Positions 27,401-35,983 of a DNA stretch of 64,000 nucleotides are shown here, piece after piece (position 1 is the first letter of the stretch; every line of letters begins with the position of its first letter). The notes below the pieces were generated by a model that had not been told where the DNA came from, searched no databases, and worked only from the letters and a program-made list of their open reading frames with translations. A program made the translations under genes and the position numbers. Origin of the DNA: an uncultured Clostridia bacterium (GTDB taxonomy: Bacteria; Bacillota; Clostridia; Lachnospirales; Anaerotignaceae); assembly GCA_910586765.1 (NCBI GenBank), contig CAJUJJ010000003.1, positions 62,001-126,000 of the forward strand. The letters run 5' to 3'.

Positions 27401-28359
27401 AATTAAAAAATATATTTTTTATTTTTTCTATTGGTATCATTTTTTTTGGTATGATTTATTTTATTTCATTTGATGTAACACAAAAAGACATACAATCTGT
27501 TTACACAAAAATTTCTGTAATAACAAGAGAAAGTAGCAGCGAAGCCATTGTAAATTTACAACAAGGAATAGAACAGGCAGCAACTGATATGGACGTAGAA
27601 ATGAGCATTGTAACACTGACAGAGCGTAATAATGCTCAAGAACAGCAAAAACTGTTACAAAGAGAAATTAGTAGTGGTGCAGAAGCTATTGTAATTATGC
27701 CAGTAGAAGATGAAGAACTGAAAAAAACAATAGAAATAGCATCAGAAAAAATTCCTATCATTTGTATGGCAAATTCATTGCAAAGTAATGCTGTTTCAGC
27801 CACAGTATTGGGACAAGATGAAGAAATGGGAAAAGAGCTAGGAAGAAGGATATTTGTAAAAGGGGTTTTTAATAAAAAAATATTGATATTAGAGAGCAGT
27901 TTACAATGTGATGCTGTTTATAAAAGAGAAACTGCTTTATTGTCTATGTTAGAAAATAGAGCCAAAAGTATATTAAAGCAACCTTTTGTGTTTTCAGACA
28001 ATACCATACAAAATTTAGAAAAAATAATACAGCAAACAGAACCAGATATTATTATCACATTAGAGCCAACTGTATTAGATATTGCAGCGGAAGCAGTACA
28101 GCATTTGCAAAAAAATCATATTATGGTGTATGGTTTTGGCATGACAACAAAAACACCTTCTTATATTGAAAAAGAAAATATAACAGCATCTATGATACAA
28201 AATGATTTTAATTTGGGATATTTAAGCATATATAGTGCTATGGAAATATTGGGTAAAACAAAACAAAGAGAAAAGGGAATAATTGATTATGCTTTTGTAA
28301 ACAAACAGAATATGTATACAAAAGAAAATCAAAGATTGTTGTTTCCTTTTGTACGTTAA
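27397..28359 (+). CDS. Membrane-tethered sugar-binding-protein-like sensor
   Basis: A 320-residue periplasmic-binding-protein fold (Peripla_BP_4-like). One N-terminal hydrophobic helix (about 4-20) with no lipobox cysteine suggests an uncleaved anchor. The ligand fold includes GAEAIVIMPVEDEEL, IPIICMANSL and DIIITLEPTVLDIAAEAV. The TTG start at 27397 is supported by GGGGAGGAG seven bases upstream and overlaps the kinase stop. Adjacency suggests it presents a bound sugar to the YesM-type kinase, as the XylFII/LytS pair is reported to do in Clostridium; that role is inference. Confidence 0.75.
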   Translation: MKLKNIFFIFSIGIIFFGMIYFISFDVTQKDIQSVYTKISVITRESSSEAIVNLQQGIEQAATDMDVEMSIVTLTERNNAQEQQKLLQREISSGAEAIVIMPVEDEELKKTIEIASEKIPIICMANSLQSNAVSATVLGQDEEMGKELGRRIFVKGVFNKKILILESSLQCDAVYKRETALLSMLENRAKSILKQPFVFSDNTIQNLEKIIQQTEPDIIITLEPTVLDIAAEAVQHLQKNHIMVYGFGMTTKTPSYIEKENITASMIQNDFNLGYLSIYSAMEILGKTKQREKGIIDYAFVNKQNMYTKENQRLLFPFVR

Positions 28360-28371
28360 AGGAGAAATGAC

Positions 28372-29421
28372 ATGAAACGAAAGTATTTTTTTAAGAGGTA
28401 TAGTATATTTTTTTGTTTATTATTTTTGTTATTTCAAGTAAGTTGTAGCGAAAAAACAACAGAACAACAGAAAATAGATAATACTATATCAGAAATTAAA
28501 ATTGGTTTTACAGTTTATAGGAGAGATGACACATTTATTGCTATGATTGTTTCTAATATGGAAGAAGCTGTAAAAGAGGGAGGACAAAAAAATAATATTA
28601 AAATTACAATGAATACAATGGACGCAAAAGGAAGTCAAACAGTACAAAATGACCATATTGATAAATTGATTGAACAAGGTTGCGATGTGCTTTGTGTAAA
28701 TTTGGTAGATAGGACAGTTGCAGCAACTGTAATTGATAAGGCAAAAGCGGCGGATATTCCTGTTGTATTTTTTAATAGAGAACCTGTAAAGGAAGATTTA
28801 GAGAGATGGAATAAAGTATATTATGTAGGTGCAGATGCAAGTGAAAGCGGAAAGTTAGAAGGGCAAATTGTAGTAGAACAATATCAAAAAAATAGTAATA
28901 TGGATAAAAATGGTGATGGAAAATTGCAGTATGTTGTTTTAGAGGGAGAGCAAGGACATCAAGATGCTCTTTTAAGAACAGAATATGCTGTAAAAACAAT
29001 TACAGATGCTGGCATACAAATGGATAAACTTGCAGGAGATACTGCAAATTGGTTAAGAAGTCAAGCGGAAACAAAAATGAATCAATGGCTGCAAATATAT
29101 GGTGATGAAATTGAATTAATATTGTGTAATAATGATGATATGGCATTAGGAGCAATTGATGCCTATGAAAATACAGATAAAGAATTACCAGCGATTGTAG
29201 GAATTGATGGTATTGCACCAGCAATAGAAGCAATGGAACAAGGGAAGCTATTAGGGACAGTTAAAAATGATGCACAAATGCAGTCTGAATTAATTTTCGA
29301 ATTAAGCTATCGTTTAGCAATGAAAGAAGATATTTCAAAGAACATGAATTTAGTAAGAGGAAAATATATTTTTACAAAATATACAATATTAAAATCTAGT
29401 AATGATGTAGTAAAGGAATAA
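28372..29421 (+). CDS. MglB-like galactose/glucose-binding lipoprotein
   Basis: The 349-residue lipoprotein has a signal peptide with a lipobox ending at Cys (LLFQVSCS, Cys near 25). Its fold follows MglB closely: FTVYRRDDTFIAMIVSNMEEA, GCDVLCVNLVDRTVAATVID, VVFFNREP, VYYVGADASESGKLEG, and the calcium loop DKNGDGKLQY followed by VVLEGEQGHQDA, then LILCNNDDMALGAIDAY. MglB binds galactose or glucose. No ATPase or permease gene follows before the terminator at 29501. It may act in sensing with the adjacent two-component system, or serve a transporter elsewhere. Confidence 0.88.
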   Translation: MKRKYFFKRYSIFFCLLFLLFQVSCSEKTTEQQKIDNTISEIKIGFTVYRRDDTFIAMIVSNMEEAVKEGGQKNNIKITMNTMDAKGSQTVQNDHIDKLIEQGCDVLCVNLVDRTVAATVIDKAKAADIPVVFFNREPVKEDLERWNKVYYVGADASESGKLEGQIVVEQYQKNSNMDKNGDGKLQYVVLEGEQGHQDALLRTEYAVKTITDAGIQMDKLAGDTANWLRSQAETKMNQWLQIYGDEIELILCNNDDMALGAIDAYENTDKELPAIVGIDGIAPAIEAMEQGKLLGTVKNDAQMQSELIFELSYRLAMKEDISKNMNLVRGKYIFTKYTILKSSNDVVKE

Positions 29422-29500
29422 TTATATGAAAATAAAACTTTTTTAAATCTATTATAATGTTTTATTTTTATTATAATTATAATAAATTTTGTATAATAGT

Positions 29501-29537
29501 AGTGTATCATACAATTTGTACGATACACTGCTTTTAA
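29501..29537 (+). terminator. Terminator of the two-component/sugar-binding operon
   Basis: A 12-bp stem with one G-T pair (29501-29512 with 29518-29529) runs into a T-rich tail, 80 bases after the MglB-like gene. Confidence 0.75.
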
Positions 29538-29661
29538 TTTTTTAATAGTTGTATGATTTTAATAAAAAAATGGAAAAAACATGGAAATTATAAAAAAATC
29601 ATAAACAACAATGCTGATTTTTAGGCATTTTATAGAAAATAAGTAATTTTGTATTGTTTGC

Positions 29662-29836
29662 TTGACAGAGCAAAAAAGAATGTTTAAAATAAAACTAACA
29701 AGAGGGAGTGTGAGAATTCCTTCTTTAAATACAAAAGAGAAAGTGTAATAATATACAAAAGAAGACAAAGCAATAAAAGTAACAAATTAAAAACTCTATT
29801 GGAACAGCAGATATTTTTGTCTGCTGTTCTTATTTG
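29662..29836 (+). ncRNA. Candidate small RNA unit with its own promoter and terminator
   Basis: In the 545-base gap between genes, TTGACA (29662-29667), 17 bases and TAAAAT (29685-29690) form a near-consensus promoter. About 110 bases after the expected start near 29697, a 10-bp stem (29802-29811 with 29820-29829) with a T-rich tail forms a terminator. The transcript would be about 140 bases. It holds no ORF beyond a 12-codon GTG frame (MRIPSLNTKEKV, near 29711) that sits too close to its GAGGGAG site. I do not recognise it as 6S, tmRNA or a known riboswitch. Confidence 0.4.
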
Positions 29837-29966
29837 TGTAAAAATGATTAAGGTAGTAAAAAATGATTGTTGCGTGACTAAAATGGTTGACAAAAGTGCT
29901 ATTTTTACATAATATAAATGAGTATATTGTGATGTAGTTTTAAAAATATAACGGAGGGAAGGAAAA

Positions 29967-30149
29967 GTGTCTAAAAAAGCATCAGAAGCAGAACGCTATG
30001 ATAGAAAAAGAAAAATGGAAAGGGAAGCAGAGGCAGAAAAAAGAAAAAGTAGTATGTTAAAAAAGAAAAGCAGCAGACCTAAAATGACACAATATTATTG
30101 CTCAAAAGGACATTTTCATTATGACGAGGAGGAATACGATTTATATTGA
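29967..30149 (+). CDS. Small highly charged protein
   Basis: A 60-residue protein starting with GTG behind GGAGGGAAGG. It is dominated by a basic helical stretch (KKASEAERYDRKRKMERE through KRKSSMLKKKSSRPK) and ends in an aromatic, acidic tail with a single CSKGHFHYDEEEYDLY motif. The Cys/His spacing is too sparse for a standard zinc ribbon. I do not know its function; nucleic-acid binding is a guess from the charge. It has its own terminator downstream and is probably monocistronic. Confidence 0.55.
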   Translation: MSKKASEAERYDRKRKMEREAEAEKRKSSMLKKKSSRPKMTQYYCSKGHFHYDEEEYDLY

Positions 30150-30196
30150 TAACTGTCATTTATATTTATAGTATTGCATAATAAAATAAGTAGTAG

Positions 30197-30238
30197 AAAC
30201 TGACGTTACAATGTAGTGATGTCAGTTTTATTTTTTTG
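30197..30238 (+). terminator. Terminator of the small charged protein gene
   Basis: An 8-bp outer stem AAACTGAC/GTCAGTTT (30197-30204, 30221-30228) with a partly paired interior is followed by a long T run. Confidence 0.7.
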
Positions 30239-30264
30239 TCATAAAAAGTATTCAGAAAAAGAGA

Positions 30265-30293
30265 TTGACAACATTACAAAAAGTTAGTATCAT
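30265..30293 (+). promoter_or_regulatory. SigA promoter of the threonine aldolase gene
   Basis: TTGACA (30265-30270), a 17-base spacer and TATCAT (30288-30293) lie 33 bases before the start codon. Confidence 0.7.
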
Positions 30294-30326
30294 ACAAATA
30301 GAGCAAAAATAAAAGGAGGATATAAT

Positions 30327-31349
30327 ATGATTTCATTTAAAAATGATTATAGTGAGGGTGCACATAGCATTATTTTAGAAAGAATACAAAAAGAAAATAC
30401 TATTCAAAACGTAGGATACGGAGAAGATGAACATTGCAAAAGAGCAGCAGAATGTATTCAAAAACAGTTAAATTGTTACGATTGTGATGTACATTTTTTA
30501 GTAGGAGGAACACAAACAAATTTGGTTATGATTTCTCATTGTTTAAAACCATATCAAGCAGTGATTGCAGCAGATAGTGGTCATATCAATGTGCATGAAA
30601 CAGGAGCGATTGAAGCAACAGGACATAAAGTAATTGCAATGCCATCAAAAGAGGGAAAATTAGATGTACAAGCAGTACAAAAAGCATTAGATATTCATAC
30701 AGATGAGCATATGGTACAGCCTAAAATGGTATATGTTTCTAATCCTACAGAAGTAGGCACATTGTATACAAAAAAAGAATTGAAAGAATTAAGTGACTTT
30801 TGTAAACAACATCATTTAATATTTTATTTAGATGGTGCAAGAATGGCATCTGCTTTGGCTTCAAAATATAATGATATAGCTATAGCAGAGTATTCAAAAT
30901 TAGTAGATTTATTATATTTAGGTGGCACAAAATGTGGTGCATTGTTTGGAGAAGCACTTGTGATATTTAAAAGAGAATTTAACGAAGATATTCGTTTTTC
31001 TATAAAACAAAAAGGTGCTATGTTAGCAAAAGGCTGGCTTTTAGGAATACAATTTGAAGCACTTTTTGAGGGAGATTTATATCAAAAAACAGGAGAACAT
31101 GCAAATGCTATGGCTGAAAAAATTAAAAATGCTATAGAACAAAAAGGATATTCTTTTCAGTTCACACCTTGCAGTAATCAGCTTTTTGTAATATTACCTG
31201 ACGCTGTTTTGCAGAAATTAGAAAAAGAATTTTTGTTTACAGAGTGGGAAAAAATAGACGACAATCATACATCAATTAGAATTGTAACAAGTTGGGCAAC
31301 AAAAGAAGAAAATGTTCAAAAACTAATAGAGGCTATTCAACAGGCATAA
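30327..31349 (+). CDS. ltaE: Low-specificity L-threonine aldolase
   Basis: A PLP-dependent fold-type I lyase that splits threonine or allo-threonine to glycine and acetaldehyde. Over 340 residues it shows NDYSEGAHSIILERI, the VGGTQTNLVMIS turn, HINVHETGAIEATGHKV, the FYLDGARMASALAS Asp, and the PLP lysine in LYLGGTKCGALFGEA near residue 200. AGGAGG precedes ATG by seven bases. It is monocistronic with its own promoter and terminator. A related beta-eliminating lyase activity cannot be excluded from sequence alone. Confidence 0.88.
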   Translation: MISFKNDYSEGAHSIILERIQKENTIQNVGYGEDEHCKRAAECIQKQLNCYDCDVHFLVGGTQTNLVMISHCLKPYQAVIAADSGHINVHETGAIEATGHKVIAMPSKEGKLDVQAVQKALDIHTDEHMVQPKMVYVSNPTEVGTLYTKKELKELSDFCKQHHLIFYLDGARMASALASKYNDIAIAEYSKLVDLLYLGGTKCGALFGEALVIFKREFNEDIRFSIKQKGAMLAKGWLLGIQFEALFEGDLYQKTGEHANAMAEKIKNAIEQKGYSFQFTPCSNQLFVILPDAVLQKLEKEFLFTEWEKIDDNHTSIRIVTSWATKEENVQKLIEAIQQA

Positions 31350-31363
31350 ATAAGAAATATTTT

Positions 31364-31393
31364 AAGGGGAATATATTTTATTCTCCTTTTTTT
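31364..31393 (+). terminator. Terminator of the threonine aldolase gene
   Basis: A 10-bp stem with one G-T pair (31364-31373 with 31379-31388) is followed by a T run ending near 31393. Confidence 0.8.
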
Positions 31394-31413
31394 ATAATAT
31401 TTAAAAATAACAC

Positions 31414-31456
31414 TTGACAAAAAAATATTCAAATAATATAATGTGTATATACACAT
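31414..31456 (+). promoter_or_regulatory. marR promoter with overlapping palindromic operator
   Basis: A fully consensus promoter, TTGACA (31414-31419), 17 bases and TATAAT (31437-31442), is overlapped at its end by the perfect 16-base palindrome ATGTGTATATACACAT (31441-31456). A protein bound there would cover the start point. The same palindrome recurs before the MFS gene. The simplest reading is autorepression by the MarR protein encoded next. Confidence 0.8.
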
Positions 31457-31472
31457 AAAAGGGTGATATTGT

Positions 31473-31922
31473 ATGAAATATAAAATAATTAATAAATCAC
31501 AATGTTATTGTATTACATTAAATAGAGCAGGAAATGCTTTAATGGATTTTTATGATGATGTACTTTCTGAGGCAGGTATTACAACAAAACAATATTCTCT
31601 ATTAATCCGTTTAAACAGACTTGGACAAGCAAATGTTGTTGAACTTGCAGAATATGTAAATTTAGAAAGAAGTACAGTTACTAGAAATTTAAAAACACTC
31701 ATTTCTAATGGCTGGGTGTATGACCGTGCTGAAAAAAATAAAAGAAATCATCAATACGCCCTTACACAAAAGGGAAAAGAACAAATTCAAAAAACGGCAC
31801 AATATTGGGACAAATGTCAAAAAGAAATATTGGATATGATAGGAGAGGAAAAAGTTCATATTTTTATGGAAGTTCTGTACAAAATTCAAGATTTACAAAA
31901 AACAAAAAATGAAACAGGCTGA
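31473..31922 (+). CDS. MarR-family transcriptional regulator
   Basis: A 149-residue winged-helix regulator. Helices (ITTKQYSLLIRLNRLG) lead to the recognition helix region VVELAEYVNLERSTVTRNLKTLISNGWV and the wing around DRAEKNKRNHQYALTQKG, followed by C-terminal dimerisation helices. MarR dimers usually bind palindromes of about 16-20 bases and release them on binding a phenolic or other small ligand, or on oxidation. Palindromes flank the gene on both sides, covering its own start site and the region before the MFS transporter, so it likely represses both. Confidence 0.93.
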   Translation: MKYKIINKSQCYCITLNRAGNALMDFYDDVLSEAGITTKQYSLLIRLNRLGQANVVELAEYVNLERSTVTRNLKTLISNGWVYDRAEKNKRNHQYALTQKGKEQIQKTAQYWDKCQKEILDMIGEEKVHIFMEVLYKIQDLQKTKNETG

Positions 31923-31946
31923 AAAGCCTATTTTTAATAATCATTT

Positions 31947-31974
31947 ATGTGTATATACACTAAAAATATATAAT
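31947..31974 (+). promoter_or_regulatory. Second MarR operator copy and MFS promoter
   Basis: ATGTGTATATACACT (31947-31961) repeats the marR operator with one end base changed. A TATAAT follows at 31969-31974, so the palindrome covers the expected -35 region, which itself is non-consensus. Confidence 0.65.
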
Positions 31975-32006
31975 AAAATTATGGCATTTAAAGGGAGATA
32001 TTACAT

Positions 32007-33218
32007 ATGGAAAAATCAAAGGGTAAATTTTATTTTTATTGTCTTTTTATAACAATTTGTGCTTGCTATATTTATATGATAAATAGCGGAATAAGAAACA
32101 ATTTTGGTATTATGGTACAATCCATTATAGAAAATTCTGGTGTTTCGTTTGTTTCTATTAGTTTTATACTAGCAGTAAATCAGCTTTCATTTGGTATTAC
32201 ACAGCCTATATTTGGTGTTATTGCAGACAAAAAAGGAAATCGTTTTGCTTTGTTATGTGGCATTTTTTCTACAGCATTTAGTTTAATGTTAATGCCTTAC
32301 TGTAAATCAATGAGTTCTCTTTTTATTGTACTTGGTATATTACTTCCGAGTGGAATAGGTGCATTAGCTTTTGGTATTATTATGGGAACACTTACACCAC
32401 AAATACCACAACAATACAAAAGTATTGTAAATGGTATCGTAAATGCTTCAAGTGGTATAGGAAATACGATGTTAACACCTATTATCAACGCTGCTATAGT
32501 AGCAGGGGGACTGGCATTTTGTACAAAAACACTTTCTGTTTTTGCATTGATTATGTTGCCAGCTTGTATTATATTTTGTGCGAAGGAAAATAAAAAAAGC
32601 AATCAAACTATTGGTAAACAAAATATAAAAACGTCGGAATTATTTCAAATTAGTTTTAAAAATAGAGATTATATATTTATTGTAATAGGATTTTTCACTT
32701 GTGGATTTCATATGGCATTAATTACAAACCACTTACCAACTCAAATTATAAGTTATGGTTTTACAAATACAGATACATCAAATATGTTTTCAATATATGG
32801 AGTTGCTACAATGGTAGGTGCATTTATCACTGGAATATTAGGTTCAAAATTAAAAATGAAAAATATACTTGGGACGTTATATTCTTCAAGAACAGTTATG
32901 ACAATATTATTTTTTGTATTACCAAAAACTAGTATCATAATAGCGTTATATATTTTTTTGTTAGGGTTTACTGGTGCAGCTACCGTTTCTCCTGTTTCAG
33001 GAATATGCGGAAAAATTTTTGGTGTAAGAGGAATGTCTATATTATTTAGTTTTGCATTTTTAGTACATCAAATAGGAGGATTTTTTTCAGCATGGTTGGG
33101 TGGTGTATGTTTTGATGTTATGGGAAGCTACACATTAATATGGTTTGTTGATATTGTGTTGTGTGCTATTGCAGGCATTGTAAGTTATATGATTACGGAA
33201 AAGGCAGTAATATCGTAA
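32007..33218 (+). CDS. MFS transporter (OFA/monocarboxylate-like)
   Basis: A 403-residue integral membrane protein with about 12 hydrophobic helices and the major-facilitator loop motif GVIADKKGNRFALLCG near residue 75. A central cytoplasmic loop (CAKENKKSNQTIGKQN) splits two six-helix halves. The first loop (GIRNNFGIMVQSIIENSGVS) resembles the oxalate/formate and CynX branch, suggesting a small organic anion or drug-like substrate, but this cannot be fixed. It has an AAAGGGAG ribosome site. It follows marR with a shared operator, the common layout for a ligand-inducible efflux or uptake system. Confidence 0.85.
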   Translation: MEKSKGKFYFYCLFITICACYIYMINSGIRNNFGIMVQSIIENSGVSFVSISFILAVNQLSFGITQPIFGVIADKKGNRFALLCGIFSTAFSLMLMPYCKSMSSLFIVLGILLPSGIGALAFGIIMGTLTPQIPQQYKSIVNGIVNASSGIGNTMLTPIINAAIVAGGLAFCTKTLSVFALIMLPACIIFCAKENKKSNQTIGKQNIKTSELFQISFKNRDYIFIVIGFFTCGFHMALITNHLPTQIISYGFTNTDTSNMFSIYGVATMVGAFITGILGSKLKMKNILGTLYSSRTVMTILFFVLPKTSIIIALYIFLLGFTGAATVSPVSGICGKIFGVRGMSILFSFAFLVHQIGGFFSAWLGGVCFDVMGSYTLIWFVDIVLCAIAGIVSYMITEKAVIS

Positions 33219-33274
33219 TAAAACATATTCTTTGTCAATAAAAAGCATAAAAAAGTCAATATTTATTTGTGCTT

Positions 33275-33307
33275 TTGACAAAAAAAGCAGTTCTAATTTT
33301 GTATAAT
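33275..33307 (+). promoter_or_regulatory. Spo0A-type spoIIE promoter with 21-bp spacing
   Basis: A consensus -35 TTGACA (33275-33280) and consensus -10 TATAAT (33302-33307) are separated by 21 bases, too far for ordinary SigA recognition. B. subtilis spoIIE and spoIIG have the same long spacing (21-22 bp) and depend on Spo0A-P bound over the -35. Here TGACAAA, six of seven bases of the 0A box (TGNCGAA), overlaps the -35. Confidence 0.75.
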
Positions 33308-33345
33308 GGGCATATAGCAATATTAAAAAAATGGGGAGGCACGTT

Positions 33346-35760
33346 ATGGAGAAAACAGAAGTAGTTGCAGAACGTTCTGGATTTGGCAAAATGCTACCTC
33401 CAAAATTGCCCTTAGATAAAATAAAACTACAGATACCAAAAAAATGGGCATTTGTGAAGGAAAGCATATTGTTGAGTATAGGTTTTTTGTGGGGAAATAC
33501 AACTGTGTTTCAAATATTAAATCCTATGGGAATGGCATATATTTCTGCATTTATTATGCAAGGAAAGCGTTTTTATAGAGTAGTAGCAGCAGTAGCAGCA
33601 GGAATATTGTGCAGTAGTTTTGAAAATAAACAAAAATACATATTGTGTATGATATTGTGCTTGGGATTTCATTGGGGAGCTAGTAATAAAATAAAATATC
33701 CTTCTACACTTTTAAAGGCAGCATTTGGAGGTACTGCAACCATATTGGGAGGACTTCTGTTTGCAGCAATAAGAGGCGGTTCTTATTTTTATGGAGGAAT
33801 AGCTACAGTAGAAGGTATAGCGGTATTTTTACTAACGTATGTAGTAGAAAAGGGCGTAGTGCTTTTACAAAGAGGACTAAGAAGGCATATTATGACAAGT
33901 GAAGAAATTATTAGCCTTGCATTACTTTTAGGAGGAGCGGTAGCAGGCTCTGCGAATATGACAGTTCCTTTTATTAAAATTCCTATTATGGCAATATTGT
34001 CTTCTTGTATGATATTGATAGGGGGTTATAGAGGTGGTGCAGGAATTGGTACAGCGTCGGGGGTACTGTTTGGATTTTTGCTTCTTGTTTGTGGCAAAGT
34101 AGAAATGGAAATATTTTGTGCGTTTAGTTTAGGGGGATTGCTTTGTGGTGCTATGAAAGAATTAGGAAAAGCAGCTTCTGTAGTAAGTTTTTTTATAGCT
34201 GTGGTAGTGGTACTATTTTATTGTAATCAAACAGAATTAGACATACTTTTTTTAAAAGGGCTTTTGATGGGAAGCATACTATTTTTGTTTGTGCCTAAAA
34301 GAGCATTTGCTTTTATCAATACATATGGTGTTCATGAAAAGGAATTTCAACAAGATACCTATTTTTTAAAAATGAAAGAATTGACAGAAGAAAGATTGTC
34401 GCAATTTGCAGCAGCTTTTAGAAGTTTAGGAAAAACATTTTTGCCAGAATTAGATAAAAAAACAATGGGAAAAAATGATGTATCCCTTTTAATAGATACG
34501 ATTGCAGATAAAGCGTGTAGAAATTGTGGACTTGCCGTATACTGTTGGGATACAGAACTATATGCAACATATCAAACAGCATTTTCGGCATTGTCTATAT
34601 GTGAAAAAAGGGGCAGAGTAGAATTAGAACAACTTCCTGAAACATTTCGAAAAAATTGTGTGAGAGGAGATATATTTGTAGATGTTGTAAATAGATGTTA
34701 TGAGGTTTTTGAAACACAAAGTATATGGAGAAGTAAATTAGCAGAATGTAGAGAATTGGTAAGTCAACAATTATTTGCTGTAGGCAGTATTATAGAAAAC
34801 CTTTCTGGACAATTAGATATTAGAGGTATTTTTTTAGAGGGAATTGAAAAAGAATTAAAAGCAAAATTGGATAAAATAGGCATTAGTGTAGAAGAAGTGT
34901 CAGTAATGGAAGATAGGATAAAACAAGGCACAGAAGTAATTATTACTATGAAGTCTTGTAATGGTAATCAAATGTGTCGTGAAAAAGTAATACCACTTGT
35001 AAGTAAAGTGCTTCATAAACCTATGAAAAAGGCAGGAGGGAAATATGCTTGTTATTCAGGTACAGGAGGAAAATGTGTATTACGCTTGGTAGAAGAAAAT
35101 AAATATCGCTTCACTGTTGCAACAGCAGCTTGTCCTAAAGAAGAAGGCGGTGTTTCAGGGGATAGTGCTAGTTTTTTAGAAACAGCAAGCGGTATTTCTG
35201 TTATTGCACTTTCTGACGGTATGGGCAGTGGCATTGCAGCAAGAGAAGAAAGCAAATCAGCTATAGAACTTTTAGAGCAATTTATAGAAGCAGGTTTTGA
35301 AAAAGAATTAGCTATCAATATGATTAATTCCGTATTATTGCTGCGTTCTGCACAAGAGAAATTTGCTACATTAGATATTTGCACAGTAAATTTGTATACT
35401 GCAAAGGCAGAATTTATGAAAATGGGAGCAGCAGCAGCATATATACTTAGAGATGGAAAAGTTATGGCAATACGTTCTGAAACGCTTCCTGTAGGAATAT
35501 TGCAAAATGTTTCTATGGAAAAAAATGATATACTGTTAAAACATAATGATATTGTACTGCTTATGACAGACGGTGTTATGGAAGCAATAGGAGAAGAACA
35601 AGAAGATGTGGTGTGGCTTAGCTCTCTTTTTGAAACATTTTACAGTAGTAATCCACAAGATGTAGCAGATTATATATTACAGCAAGCACAGAAAAAAGCA
35701 GAACAATATAAAAGAGATGATATGACAGTAATTGCAGGAAGATTTTGGGAAATTTATTAA
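33346..35760 (+). CDS. spoIIE: Stage II sporulation protein E (SpoIIE phosphatase)
   Basis: SpoIIE dephosphorylates the anti-anti-sigma factor SpoIIAA in the forespore, releasing SigF, and also interacts with FtsZ at the polar septum. The 804-residue protein has about ten hydrophobic segments in the first 320 residues, a central region with conserved cysteines (ADKACRNCGLAVYCW) and a C-terminal PP2C phosphatase from about 590. The phosphatase has metal aspartates in VIALSDGMGSGIAAREES and LLMTDGVMEAIGEE, and ends with RDDMTVIAGRFWE. Start ATG 33346 follows GGGGAGG by six bases. Length matches B. subtilis SpoIIE (about 827). Confidence 0.97.
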   Translation: MEKTEVVAERSGFGKMLPPKLPLDKIKLQIPKKWAFVKESILLSIGFLWGNTTVFQILNPMGMAYISAFIMQGKRFYRVVAAVAAGILCSSFENKQKYILCMILCLGFHWGASNKIKYPSTLLKAAFGGTATILGGLLFAAIRGGSYFYGGIATVEGIAVFLLTYVVEKGVVLLQRGLRRHIMTSEEIISLALLLGGAVAGSANMTVPFIKIPIMAILSSCMILIGGYRGGAGIGTASGVLFGFLLLVCGKVEMEIFCAFSLGGLLCGAMKELGKAASVVSFFIAVVVVLFYCNQTELDILFLKGLLMGSILFLFVPKRAFAFINTYGVHEKEFQQDTYFLKMKELTEERLSQFAAAFRSLGKTFLPELDKKTMGKNDVSLLIDTIADKACRNCGLAVYCWDTELYATYQTAFSALSICEKRGRVELEQLPETFRKNCVRGDIFVDVVNRCYEVFETQSIWRSKLAECRELVSQQLFAVGSIIENLSGQLDIRGIFLEGIEKELKAKLDKIGISVEEVSVMEDRIKQGTEVIITMKSCNGNQMCREKVIPLVSKVLHKPMKKAGGKYACYSGTGGKCVLRLVEENKYRFTVATAACPKEEGGVSGDSASFLETASGISVIALSDGMGSGIAAREESKSAIELLEQFIEAGFEKELAINMINSVLLLRSAQEKFATLDICTVNLYTAKAEFMKMGAAAAYILRDGKVMAIRSETLPVGILQNVSMEKNDILLKHNDIVLLMTDGVMEAIGEEQEDVVWLSSLFETFYSSNPQDVADYILQQAQKKAEQYKRDDMTVIAGRFWEIY

Positions 35761-35791
35761 ATTTAAAAAAATACAGATAATATTTTAGTAG

Positions 35792-35846
35792 ACGTTAGTA
35801 ATATATACACATATTTTGTTAATGGTATATTTGCTAACGTTTTTTT
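35792..35846 (+). terminator. Terminator of spoIIE
   Basis: An outer 7-bp stem ACGTTAG/CTAACGT (35792-35798, 35834-35840) and an inner stem around TATATAC/GTATAT are followed by T7. Confidence 0.7.
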
Positions 35847-35867
35847 GTATACAATAAAATGATAATG

Positions 35868-35903
35868 CAGTTGTCAGTAATACATTTGACAACTGTATTT
35901 TTA
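35868..35903 (+). terminator. Second hairpin terminator after spoIIE
   Basis: A perfect 9-bp stem CAGTTGTCA/TGACAACTG (35868-35876, 35887-35895) runs into TATTTTTA. With the preceding hairpin it insulates the three secreted-protein genes from spoIIE. Confidence 0.7.
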
Positions 35904-35983
35904 TGTTGAAAATGATAGTATATTGTGGTAATATCAACTATAAAAGTATTATATATGATTTTAGCAAAGAAAGAATGATAAAT

